In this document: positions 1 to 7,087 of the stretch, in pieces
Numbering within the stretch: position 1 is the first letter of the stretch
Layout: every line of letters begins with the position of its first letter
NCBI GenBank assembly: GCA_027064845.1
Contig: JAMOPC010000167.1
Coordinates: 1 to 14,238, forward strand
Length of the DNA: 14,238 nucleotides
Source: Desulfurococcales archaeon
GTDB taxonomy: Archaea > Thermoproteota > Thermoprotei_A > Sulfolobales > Desulfurococcaceae
Reading direction: 5' to 3'
Program-made: the position numbers and the translations under genes
The notes under the pieces: generated by a model
Told to the model about the DNA's origin: nothing
The model's database searches: none
What the model saw: the letters and a program-made list of their open reading frames with translations, nothing else

Positions 1-128
1 CCTTTCCTTCTGAGCTCTGAACGTACATTATTTGTTAACCTAGATAACCGTGTTTCATCAGTGGCTACCAATCTCCTCACCACCCATAGAATATGTGAAT
101 GGGCTCGGCAGCGGCCAAGGCTCAGCAT
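1..128 (-). CDS. possible 5' part of an unknown gene running off the left edge
   Basis: From an ATG at 126-128 the minus strand stays open for 42 codons to the window edge, with an in-frame TAG four codons upstream. The peptide begins MLSLGRCRAH and later reads TRLSRLTNNVRSEL, which is helical and Arg-rich in character. I do not recognise a family. There is no clear ribosome binding site; an AT-rich stretch (AATATTATAG on the minus strand) lies about 13-23 bases before the ATG and could be a TATA box for a leaderless gene. The competing reading is that the same GC-rich bases (59-134) form a structured RNA. Only the sequence left of the window can decide. Confidence 0.25.
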   Translation of the reverse strand, partial: MLSLGRCRAHSHILWVVRRLVATDETRLSRLTNNVRSELRRK

Positions 129-341
129 CCACTGTAACTATCTATAATATTGAAGGATTAAAAACCTCAGCACGCTCGTGCATAAGTCATCGCTTAGAGC
201 TCTTCTTGGGGATATTCATCATTGTTAAAACATTTCGAGAATTAATGCATAATTATAAATTACTAAGGTAGTTGGGCTCCGCCAAATGCCTTCTAATCAT
301 CAATTCATTGTCGGGAGTACTCTTCATCGCCTCTGAATTAA
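129..341. other. intergenic stretch downstream of gatE
   Basis: Together with 1-128 this makes about 340 bases without a secure gene. No tRNA, rRNA or recognisable protein was found. On the minus strand the stretch carries a C box (ATGATGA, 216-222) and a D box (CTGA, 167-170) that could bound a C/D box sRNA, with weaker internal boxes between them (see findings). The inverted repeat GCACG/CGTGC with a 2-base centre lies at 170-182. The minus-strand T-run near 160-164 could help end gatE transcription, but no strong terminator is visible. Confidence 0.5.
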
Positions 342-2267
342 TTATTTGTTTTTAAGGATTTCTTGAAGTTTTCTTCTCACATGCTCAGCTACTGTTTTTC
401 CATCAATTCTTCCACGAACTATTTTCATTACAGTGCCCATTATGATCTTGAATGCTTTCTCAGGCTTCTCCATGATTATCTTCATATTCTGACTTATCGC
501 ATCTTCTATTATTTTGTCAAGCTCTTCTTCGCTTATTCTTGTTAATCCGAGTTTCTCTGCTGCTTCTATAGGTGTTGTTCCAGGATGCTTGGCTATGTAT
601 GATAAGATCTCGGGTATTGCTTCCTTAGAGACCTTGTTCTCAGCCACTAGTTTCAGAGTTTCTTCTATGTCTTCATCAGAAATATTCTCTATCGGGACAC
701 CTTCTCCTTTAAGCATCTTCAAAGTATTTGTAAGTGTTGATGCTACTAGTTTTGGCGGGAGCCTCTCCCTGTACTTCTCTACTAGTTGTTCAAACAGATC
801 AAGTCTTAGATCATTTAATATAGCATTAGCGAGTTCTTTGCTTAACCCATATTCTCTTATGAATTTCTCCAACTTTACATCCACTGGTTCTGGAACATAT
901 TTCTCAGCTTCTCTTAGTAACTCCTCTGTAATCTCTACTGGAGGTATATCTGTTTCAGGATACATTCTGGCAGCTCCTGGTCTTGGCCTAGTATACTTTG
1001 TTGTTCCATCGGGGTTAGCCGCACGTGTTTCCTCAGGTACTCCTTTTAATGCCTGCTTAGCTCTCTGTATAACAGCTTTTAGTGCTTTGTATGCTTTTTC
1101 TTTTTCATCAGCTATTATTATGATCGCGTCCTTATTTTTATCAGCACCTAGCTTATCATATAGTTTTTTCACTTCTTCCTCACTAATACCATATCCGGGT
1201 AGCTCGTCTGTATGGAATAAGCCACCGACACCTCCCCATACTCTAGCATAATCTGCTAGTTCTGTACCAAATCTTCTCCCGGGCTGTACTTCTTTTCCGA
1301 GAAGCCCTTTGAAACCAGGGAGTACGATTGCATAGACGCCGTGTCCTTTCCTACTTATAATTCTCCTAATGATCTTTGATCTCGTTTCTTTGAACAAATC
1401 AGTTACATCATGTATCGTTTCAGAGATGTCTTCCTCTTTTACACCTCTATTAATAAGTTCTTCACGGATCTCTAGTAGTTTAACCTGCCTCATCACTTCG
1501 TACTCTACAACCTTAGATATGAGATATAAGTGTTGAACACCTTTTATCTCGATCTTTGCTCCTCCCTTTATCGAGACATTAAGATCTTGTCTAATAGTTC
1601 CAAGTCCCCGCTTGGCCTTGCCTGTTAATCTAACTAGTTGACCTATTTTGAAAGCAACTCTCTCTGCTTGCTCCGGATCATGAATATCTGGTGCTGTTGC
1701 TATCTCGATTAATGGTATCCCTAATCTGTCAAGCTTGTATTTTACAAAGTTCTTTTCCTCACCTAGTTTCCTAGCAGCATCTTCTTCTAAACAAAGTGTT
1801 TGGATACCAATCTTCTTGTCACCATCCATAATGTACCCGTCTAGGGCAATGATCGATGTTCTCTGAAAACCACTTGTGTTACTACCATCGATAACTATTT
1901 TTCTCATAACATGGATCTCATCGACTATGTACATATTAAGTGCTTTTGCTACAGCCAAGGCTATTACTAGTGCTTCTCTATTAAGCTCATGTGGGGGTTC
2001 TTCATCAGCTTCCACAAGACAAGAAGCTGTTCTAGGAGCATGGTACTCGTACTTCCTGCCTTTCTTCCATTCGAGAAGAGCTGCTACATCAACTTCTCCT
2101 AACTCGCTACGAGTTGGACGTAGTTCTCTGACGAACACGTCTTCCGGATCGGTTTCAACTAGTTTTGTTGGACAACTACAGAATAGTTTCTCTCTAGTAT
2201 CTAGTTGTATATGGATTTCTAAACCAACCTTGAGGCCTATTTCCTCATAGTTCAGTTTACCAGTCAT
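342..2267 (-). CDS. gatE: Glu-tRNA(Gln) amidotransferase subunit E
   Basis: GatE is the tRNA-binding kinase/transamidase subunit of the archaeal GatDE enzyme. It activates Glu on misacylated Glu-tRNA(Gln) with ATP and amidates it with ammonia from GatD. The GatB/E signature is clear: GLEIHIQLDT near residues 15-24, GTIRQDLNVSI near 223-233, EIKGVQHL, and YPETDIPPV near 436-444. A GatE-type AspRS-like insert (RRFGTELADYARVWGGVGG onward, about 330-420) and a helical YqeY-like tail follow. The length of 641 aa fits the family. I chose the ATG at 2265-2267 because it overlaps the gatD stop as ATGA and has GGTG (2277-2280) 9 bases upstream. An upstream GTG at 2279 would put that GGTG inside the gene. 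The overlap implies translational coupling to gatD. Confidence 0.96.
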   Translation of the reverse strand: MTGKLNYEEIGLKVGLEIHIQLDTREKLFCSCPTKLVETDPEDVFVRELRPTRSELGEVDVAALLEWKKGRKYEYHAPRTASCLVEADEEPPHELNREALVIALAVAKALNMYIVDEIHVMRKIVIDGSNTSGFQRTSIIALDGYIMDGDKKIGIQTLCLEEDAARKLGEEKNFVKYKLDRLGIPLIEIATAPDIHDPEQAERVAFKIGQLVRLTGKAKRGLGTIRQDLNVSIKGGAKIEIKGVQHLYLISKVVEYEVMRQVKLLEIREELINRGVKEEDISETIHDVTDLFKETRSKIIRRIISRKGHGVYAIVLPGFKGLLGKEVQPGRRFGTELADYARVWGGVGGLFHTDELPGYGISEEEVKKLYDKLGADKNKDAIIIIADEKEKAYKALKAVIQRAKQALKGVPEETRAANPDGTTKYTRPRPGAARMYPETDIPPVEITEELLREAEKYVPEPVDVKLEKFIREYGLSKELANAILNDLRLDLFEQLVEKYRERLPPKLVASTLTNTLKMLKGEGVPIENISDEDIEETLKLVAENKVSKEAIPEILSYIAKHPGTTPIEAAEKLGLTRISEEELDKIIEDAISQNMKIIMEKPEKAFKIIMGTVMKIVRGRIDGKTVAEHVRRKLQEILKNK

Positions 2268-3622
2268 GTGTGAGGCCACCTCGGGAATAAATCTATTGTT
2301 AGACGTGGGTTCATTTCACCAACAATATTCGTTGTCATTAACTCCTTGACTTCGTCTAAGTTCCTCGTCTTTGAACCAAGAATCCACGATAGCTTAACAT
2401 AAGCTGTTTCTGGAAGCATATCATTTCCTGGTATCACGCCTGCTTCTATGAGTCTCCTACCAGTACTGTATACGAACATATCAATTCTTCCGAAAAGACA
2501 CTGACTAGTCATCACTACGGGTATTTCTTCTTCAACTGCTCTCCTAATAGCTTCAATAGCTCTATTAGTGATGTGGCCTAGGCCTGATCCTTCAATAACT
2601 ATTCCGTGATACTTCTTATCAATAAGATAATGAATTATGTCTACTTGGAAACCCGGATATGCTTTGATCAAGGCTACTTTTTCATCAAATTTGTTCTCAA
2701 GAACAGGTTCTTTATCCTTGTTTCTCTCCTCTATTATCTCGTTAACTATTATGATCTTCTTCTCATATGGGTTTATCACTGCTAGTGGTTTATCATTAAT
2801 GGTTTGAAACGCATCTCTCCTACTAGTATGCATTTTCCTAACTTTCACGCCTCTATGAGCTAGTGCATACGAATCGCCAGTCTCACCATGCATTACTACA
2901 ACAGATTCAGCAAATGGGGCACGAGAAGCTGTTAAAAACGCTGATAACAAGTTAAATGCTGAATCAGAACTTGGTCTATCACTACTCCTCTGCGCACCGA
3001 CGAAGACTATTGGTACTGGCTTATTCCTAATAGCAAAAGCCATTGCCGCAGCTGTATAAGCCATCATATCTGTTCCATGAGCCACAACTACTCCATCAAC
3101 ACCCTCGTTCATTTCTTTATAAATTTCTCTTGCTATGCTTTCCCAGTCTCTAGGAGTAATGTCTTCGGAAAAAACATTAAGTATTTCTCTAGCATCAAGC
3201 ACAGCAATATCACTTATCTCTGGGATAAACTCCATTAACTCCTCAACACTCAGAGCAGGTCTTACAGCACCAGTTTCATAATCTACTTTTGAAACAATAG
3301 TACCACCAGTACTGAGAAGCACTACCTTCGGCAAACCAAGTCTTTGAGCCTTTACTCCACGCTCAAGAAGAGGCTTTTTCGCTCTACGTTTCTCCTTAAC
3401 ATATACTTCTGTAAACTCATCGACACGAACACCCACGTTATAGCCATTATCAAGCTTGATCACAATAATTGGTTTATCGCCATAAAGCTTCTCACGAGGC
3501 ATCAGCAGTCCTTCAAAGACTTTATCTTTCTTCTTAACAACTATTCTGTCCCCAACTGAAGCATTTATCTTCCTAAGTATATCAGCCACAATACCCCTAT
3601 AACCGAAATAATCGTTATTCAA
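2264..3622 (-). CDS. gatD: Glu-tRNA(Gln) amidotransferase subunit D
   Basis: GatD is the asparaginase-like glutaminase that supplies ammonia to GatE. An N-terminal beta-barrel domain (about 1-85) precedes a type I asparaginase domain. STGGTI lies at 104-109 and HGTDMM at 182-187, giving catalytic candidates T105, T184 and D185; K263 in VRKMHTS is the candidate catalytic Lys. At 452 aa the length is normal. The start is TTG (3620-3622), supported by an AGGTG ribosome binding site at 3630-3634, 7 bases upstream. A TATA-like CTATAAT stretch lies around 3647-3657 on the minus strand. The stop overlaps the gatE start by four bases, so the two subunits are made from one message. Archaea lack GlnRS and depend on this route. 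Confidence 0.96.
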   Translation of the reverse strand: MNNDYFGYRGIVADILRKINASVGDRIVVKKKDKVFEGLLMPREKLYGDKPIIVIKLDNGYNVGVRVDEFTEVYVKEKRRAKKPLLERGVKAQRLGLPKVVLLSTGGTIVSKVDYETGAVRPALSVEELMEFIPEISDIAVLDAREILNVFSEDITPRDWESIAREIYKEMNEGVDGVVVAHGTDMMAYTAAAMAFAIRNKPVPIVFVGAQRSSDRPSSDSAFNLLSAFLTASRAPFAESVVVMHGETGDSYALAHRGVKVRKMHTSRRDAFQTINDKPLAVINPYEKKIIIVNEIIEERNKDKEPVLENKFDEKVALIKAYPGFQVDIIHYLIDKKYHGIVIEGSGLGHITNRAIEAIRRAVEEEIPVVMTSQCLFGRIDMFVYSTGRRLIEAGVIPGNDMLPETAYVKLSWILGSKTRNLDEVKELMTTNIVGEMNPRLTIDLFPRWPHT

Positions 3623-3747
3623 AACCTAGCACCTGAAATTTATTATCAATTATAGAGTGCTAAAAACTATGTTTACTCAAAAATTAAAATCAATTCCTAG
3701 AATTATGTAAAGTTTACTTAAAACTATCGATTCTATACCTTCTATTA

Positions 3748-3773
3748 GTTCTTCAAAGAACAGAAATTTGTTC
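3748..3773. promoter_or_regulatory. overlapping dyads sharing a GAAC half-site
   Basis: GTTCTT-CA-AAGAAC (3748-3761) is a perfect inverted repeat. Its right half also starts a second one, GAACA-n6-TGTTC (3758-3773). The result is GTTC, GAAC, GTTC in alternating orientation within 26 bases, between the eS30 stop and the gatD start. It could be a protein-binding site ahead of gatD or a small hairpin at the eS30 3' end. No function is shown by the sequence. Confidence 0.3.
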
Positions 3774-3821
3774 AATCAAAATATTACTAGATACTTAAGC
3801 TTTTGTTAAAAATACTTACTT

Positions 3822-3986
3822 CTATCTTCTCCTCCTAGGTACTTGTTGTGCCGCCAATACTATTCTTCTAATGTATTCCCATCTGTTCCTCATTCTTGGA
3901 GGCTTATTCTTCTTTGGCTTAGGCGGAATTTTTGGTGTTTGGCTCCTCACTTTTCCAGCTTTTGTCAATGAACCGTGGCTAGGCAT
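3822..3986 (-). CDS. rps30e: small ribosomal subunit protein eS30
   Basis: This 54-aa basic protein begins MPSHGSLTKAGKVRSQTPKI, continues with a Lys/Pro-rich stretch (PPKPKKNKPP), and ends in RNRWEYIRRIVLAAQQ followed by a run of Arg. This matches archaeal eS30, a small-subunit protein shared with eukaryotes. The ATG at 3984-3986 has GGTG at 3994-3997, 7 bases upstream. A minus-strand TATA-like CTATAAG (4022-4028) predicts a transcript start near 4000. The gene is divergent from nop5 and lies upstream of gatD with a gap of about 200 bases. A T-run (5 T) shortly after its stop on the minus strand could end the transcript. Confidence 0.93.
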   Translation of the reverse strand: MPSHGSLTKAGKVRSQTPKIPPKPKKNKPPRMRNRWEYIRRIVLAAQQVPRRRR

Positions 3987-4096
3987 ATATCAACACCCTT
4001 TATCGAGATATATTAAATACCCTTATAGTGCTTTAAGTTTTTAGGGATATTTAAATATTGGTATAGGTGTAAGTGATCTATAGGAATCGGTGATAT
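3987..4096. promoter_or_regulatory. divergent promoter region, eS30 and nop5
   Basis: For the plus strand, ATTTAAAT at 4049-4056 is a good TATA candidate and predicts a start near 4077-4079. This leaves a leader of about 19 bases carrying the nop5 ribosome binding site GGTGAT (4089-4094). For the minus strand, CTATAAG (4022-4028) predicts a start near 4000, just ahead of the eS30 GGTG. A second minus-strand TATA-like element (TTTAATATATC, 4007-4017) would start transcription at the eS30 ATG itself. Positions of starts are inferred from the usual 25-26 base TATA distance. Confidence 0.5.
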
Positions 4097-4129
4097 ATGA
4101 TGAAGAAAGCATACCTAGCTGAATCAGTC
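4089..4129 (+). promoter_or_regulatory. kink-turn/C-D box-like element over the nop5 start
   Basis: The nop5 start codon lies inside a perfect C box, AUGAUGA (4097-4103), and a perfect D box CUGA follows at 4119-4122. This allows the sheared pairs G4099-A4122 and A4100-G4121, the U4101-U4120 pair and G4102-C4119, as in C/D kink-turns. Outside the boxes, UGAU (4091-4094) pairs with AUCA (4123-4126). With one bulged G (4127), GG (4089-4090) can pair with UC (4128-4129), so the whole ribosome binding site is in the stem. The bulge is 4 bases (AUAU) instead of the usual 3, which is the weak point. L7Ae binding here would cover both the ribosome binding site and start codon. Published work in Sulfolobus acidocaldarius, as I recall it, reported L7Ae binding a k-turn in the nop5-fibrillarin transcript. 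Confidence 0.55.
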
Positions 4130-5329
4130 ATAGGAGTATTCGCATTTGACGAGAAAGGAGAAGTGGTTGCAAAAGCAATAGCTCCAACTAATCTAGATGA
4201 GAATGTAGAGTATTTATTAAAGATCGAGAAAGGAGAAGAAACTCCCCAGCTTAAAGAGGTCTTATCCAAATTAAAAGAAAATGGATATACAACAGTTGTA
4301 GTAGAAACCGCCGAGACTGGTAGACATGTTTCTTCTGCTGGTTTAGAACCATTACTTGAAGTTGGGCACCTAGGAGCCGTAAAACTTAGAGAAAACATCG
4401 TCGATTATGCTATTGAAGTAGGATTTGCAAAAGATAAAGAAGATTACTATTCCAAAGTCCATGAAATCTCCTTAGAGCTAACACGTAGAAAACTCAGAAG
4501 AGCAGCACAGAAGAGAGACCTATTAGCCGTACAAGCAATTAGAGCAATTGATGATATTGATAAAACAATCAACCTATATGTCGCAAGACTAAGGGAATGG
4601 TATAGCCTACATTTCCCAGAACTCGATGAGCTCGTCCGTGAACATATAGACTATGCAAGAATAGTCTATGAACTAGGTCATAGAAATAATATAACTGTAG
4701 AGAATCTCAAGAAACTAGGTTTTAGCGAGCAGAAAGCAAAGAAAATAGCAGAAGCAGCAAAGAAGAGTATGGGAGCAGATCTTAGCGACTTCGATATAGA
4801 ATACATAAAGACACTCGCAGGAATTATTCTCGACCTATACAAGCTAAGAGAAACACTAGAAGGCTACATAGAAGCGATTATGAAAGAAGTAGCACCAAAC
4901 ATAACAGCGCTAGTAGGTCCAAAGCTAGGCGCTAGGCTCTTAAGCCTTGCAGGAGGATTAGAGAACCTCGCAAAACTACCAGCAAGTACCATACAAGTAC
5001 TAGGCGCTGAAAAAGCATTGTTTAGAGCTCTACGCACAGGAGGAAAACCACCTAAGCATGGAGTAATTTTCCAGTTCCCAGCAATCCATAGGAGCCCGAG
5101 ATGGCAGAGAGGAAAGATAGCCAGAGCACTGGCAGCAAAACTAGCTATAGCCGCCAAAGTAGACTACTTCACTGGAAGATTTATAGGAGATAAACTGAGA
5201 GAAGAACTTGAGAAGAGAATCGCAGAGATCAAGAAGCTCTATGCTAAGCCGCCAGCGAGGAAGAGAGAAGAAAAACCTGCAAGACCGAGGAGAAGAAGAG
5301 GAAAAGGTAGAAGGAGAAGGAGAAGATAA
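4097..5329 (+). CDS. nop5: C/D box RNP core protein Nop5 (Nop56/58 family)
   Basis: Nop5 is the scaffold of the archaeal C/D RNP. It binds the guide RNA-L7Ae complex, dimerises by coiled coil and recruits fibrillarin for 2'-O-methylation of rRNA and tRNA. An N-terminal fibrillarin-binding domain (about 1-120) is followed by a helical coiled-coil region (about 120-250). The Nop domain (about 260-370) carries GARLLSLAGG, LGAEKALFRALRTG and PPKHGVIFQFP. The last 25 or so residues are a Lys/Arg-rich tail. The length of 410 aa is normal. The two tandem ATGs at 4097 and 4100 both follow GGTGAT (4089-4094); the second has the more usual spacing. Fibrillarin starts 13 bases after the stop, so they form an operon. 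Translation may be controlled by the kink-turn-like element over the start. Confidence 0.96.
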   Translation: MMKKAYLAESVIGVFAFDEKGEVVAKAIAPTNLDENVEYLLKIEKGEETPQLKEVLSKLKENGYTTVVVETAETGRHVSSAGLEPLLEVGHLGAVKLRENIVDYAIEVGFAKDKEDYYSKVHEISLELTRRKLRRAAQKRDLLAVQAIRAIDDIDKTINLYVARLREWYSLHFPELDELVREHIDYARIVYELGHRNNITVENLKKLGFSEQKAKKIAEAAKKSMGADLSDFDIEYIKTLAGIILDLYKLRETLEGYIEAIMKEVAPNITALVGPKLGARLLSLAGGLENLAKLPASTIQVLGAEKALFRALRTGGKPPKHGVIFQFPAIHRSPRWQRGKIARALAAKLAIAAKVDYFTGRFIGDKLREELEKRIAEIKKLYAKPPARKREEKPARPRRRRGKGRRRRRR

Positions 5330-5342
5330 GGGGGTGTGAGGC

Positions 5343-6047
5343 ATGTCTCAAGTAGTTAATATTAAGCCCCATGAGAAATACTTTGGAGTATATATTGTAG
5401 AACTTGAAGATGGAAGTGTTAGATTAGCAACCAAGAACCTCGTTCCAGGTCATAGAGTATATGGTGAGAGACTGTATAAGTGGCAAGGAGAAGAATATAG
5501 AGAATGGAATCTCTACAGGAGTAAATTAGCAGCAGCACTTGCAAATGGATTAATGGAACAACCAATAAGAGAGGGACATTCAATACTCTACCTTGGAGTA
5601 GCTACAGGAACAACAGCAAGCCACGTATCCGACATAGTTGGACCAACAGGTAGAATATATAGCGTCGAATTCGCACCTCGTGTAATGCGTGAATTCGTGC
5701 TAGTAGCAGATGTTAGGAAAAACCTATACCCAATTCTGGGCGATGCTAGAAAACCAAAAGAATACCGTCACATAGTCGAAATGGTTGACGGAATATATGC
5801 TGATGTAGCACAACCGGATCAAGCAGCAATAGTGGCCGACAATGCTGAATACTTCTTAAAGGATGGAGGATATTTACTTCTAGCAATAAAAGCAAGAAGC
5901 ATTGATGTAACAAAAGAACCAAGCGAAGTATACAAGAGAGAAATAAACACTTTAAAAGAAAGGGGATTTGAGATCCAGGACGTCGTACACCTAGAACCCT
6001 ATGATAAAGACCATGCTATGGTATACGCTAGGTATAGGAGAAAATAA
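5343..6047 (+). CDS. flpA: fibrillarin-like rRNA/tRNA 2'-O-methyltransferase
   Basis: This is the SAM-dependent methyltransferase of the C/D RNP, guided by sRNAs. A small N-terminal beta domain precedes a Rossmann-like fold. The SAM motif LGVATGTTA is at 84-92 followed by SHVSDIVG, with acidic E109 and D134. DVAQPDQ is at 154-160, IKARSID at 182-188, and H224 lies in KDHAMVY. The fibrillarin K-D-K-H set is therefore present (K61, D153, K183 and H224 are my candidates). The usual AASGTT is AT-GTT here (VATGTT), a minor variation. The ATG follows a strong ribosome binding site (GGTG, 5333-5336, 6-base spacer). It is cotranscribed with nop5. Confidence 0.96.
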   Translation: MSQVVNIKPHEKYFGVYIVELEDGSVRLATKNLVPGHRVYGERLYKWQGEEYREWNLYRSKLAAALANGLMEQPIREGHSILYLGVATGTTASHVSDIVGPTGRIYSVEFAPRVMREFVLVADVRKNLYPILGDARKPKEYRHIVEMVDGIYADVAQPDQAAIVADNAEYFLKDGGYLLLAIKARSIDVTKEPSEVYKREINTLKERGFEIQDVVHLEPYDKDHAMVYARYRRK

Positions 6048-6061
6048 ACAAATATTTAATC

Positions 6062-6075
6062 ACTTTTTTAAAATA
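6062..6075 (+). promoter_or_regulatory. T-run after fibrillarin and TATA candidate for the next gene
   Basis: A run of six T (6064-6069) follows the fibrillarin stop by about 16 bases and could end the nop5-fibrillarin transcript. The same stretch reads TTTTTAAAAT (centre about 6070), about 33 bases before the ATG at 6104. This predicts a start near 6095, giving the following regulator a very short leader. Both readings are inference. Confidence 0.35.
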
Positions 6076-6103
6076 TCCTTACATAGAAGGGGTATTATAA
6101 GAA

Positions 6104-6988
6104 ATGTATAAGAAAATTCTCGAAGAACTAGTAGAGAATATAATGAATAATCTGAAAAGAGCTGGATTCATAGTTGAATATATAAACTATCCCGAGAACA
6201 AGCGTTCTATAGACATAGTAGGACTTCATGGACAAAAAAGACTAATGGTCAAGGTAACAGTGGACGCATCTCACCTCACAGAATTAGAAGTAAAAGACTT
6301 GAAAAAAGCTTCAGCAGCATACAACGCAACTCCCCTAGTTGTATCTGAGAAATATAGAAAGAAGAAAATGGAACCCGATGTAGTTTATCGTAGAAAAGAT
6401 CTTAATATAATATGTACAGAACTTCTGGAGAAATACTTCTTAGAAAATGATAAACCCTTAGTATATGAGGTACAAGGAAACTATGTGGTAAAAATCAATC
6501 CACAAAAGTTCCGTGAAAGAAGACTCGAGCTTGGATATAGCTTAGGAGAACTCGCTGATAAAATAGGGGTATCTAGAAAAACCATATATGAGTACGAAAG
6601 GGGTAACATTAGTGTTACAGTAGATAAAGCAATCAAAATAGCCGATATAATGGGGGAAGACGTACTTGAAGAAATAGATCTTCTCAAACAAGAAGCTATA
6701 CAGATAATAGAGGAAGAGCCACCAAGAAATAAAATAGAAGAAGTCCTAATGCGAATGAGTAAAAGAAAAGGAACTATTCTATACAAGTTGTTTAGAACAC
6801 CAATTGATTATGTCCTAAGAACTAGAAGAGATAAGATCTCAATAATTAATGCTAGGAGAGACTATGAAAAACTAAAAATAAAGATCAAAGAAGCTGAAAG
6901 AATAACAAGACTCACAAGGTCAAAAGAAATAATTATTAGAAATCCTGAAGACGTAAAACTTATAGAAAGACTGCTTCTCGAAGAATAA
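6104..6988 (+). CDS. XRE-type HTH transcriptional regulator with nuclease-like N-terminal domain
   Basis: This is an archaeal regulator of the COG1395 type. A Cro/C1 helix-turn-helix sits at about 136-190 (FRERRLELGYS, LADKIGVSRKTIYEYERG), the classic XRE pattern ending in YERG. The N-terminal 125 residues look like a restriction-endonuclease-like alpha/beta fold. SIDIVG with D37 is followed by LMVKV with K50, where an active nuclease would have (D/E)xK; here the first position is V, so catalysis is doubtful. The C-terminal 100 residues are charged and helical. At 294 aa it is near the family length. The ATG is preceded by AAGGGGT but the spacing is long; it may be nearly leaderless. The target genes are unknown. 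An adjacent role with the RNP operon is not implied by the sequence. Confidence 0.85.
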   Translation: MYKKILEELVENIMNNLKRAGFIVEYINYPENKRSIDIVGLHGQKRLMVKVTVDASHLTELEVKDLKKASAAYNATPLVVSEKYRKKKMEPDVVYRRKDLNIICTELLEKYFLENDKPLVYEVQGNYVVKINPQKFRERRLELGYSLGELADKIGVSRKTIYEYERGNISVTVDKAIKIADIMGEDVLEEIDLLKQEAIQIIEEEPPRNKIEEVLMRMSKRKGTILYKLFRTPIDYVLRTRRDKISIINARRDYEKLKIKIKEAERITRLTRSKEIIIRNPEDVKLIERLLLEE

Positions 6989-7030
6989 ATCAAATACCAT
7001 GTAAATAAATAAATTATTATCAAATTAACT

Positions 7031-7040
7031 CTTTCTTATA
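7031..7040 (+). promoter_or_regulatory. TATA candidate for the THEP1-trm1 pair
   Basis: TTTCTTATAC lies about 50 bases before the THEP1 start. The usual spacing puts transcription start near 7062, leaving a leader of about 26 bases with GGTGA at 7076-7080. The preceding gap (6989-7087) shows nothing else. Confidence 0.35.
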
Positions 7041-7087
7041 CTTGTTAGTTTGTAAACATAAATAACCCACACATTGGTGAATATATC

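Noticed and set aside
50..271. 73-codon plus-strand frame in the left gap
   Set aside because: No family resemblance and no ribosome binding site; it crosses the foldable GC-rich island and the candidate sRNA.
278..331. Second C/D sRNA-like pattern on the minus strand (GCGATGA, TTGATGA, CGGA)
   Set aside because: The D box would be CGGA and D' ATGA, both off consensus, and the C box is also imperfect; judged chance.
514..1251. 245-codon Ser-rich open frame on the plus strand
   Set aside because: It is antisense to gatE, which is certain from its motifs; the low-complexity Ser/Phe composition is typical of a shadow frame.
4078..4398. Minus-strand frame opposite the start of nop5
   Set aside because: Shadow of nop5, whose frame and motifs are certain.
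5250..5329. Purine-rich repetitive DNA at the end of nop5
   Set aside because: It encodes the Lys/Arg-rich tail usual for Nop5 proteins and is not an independent repeat element.
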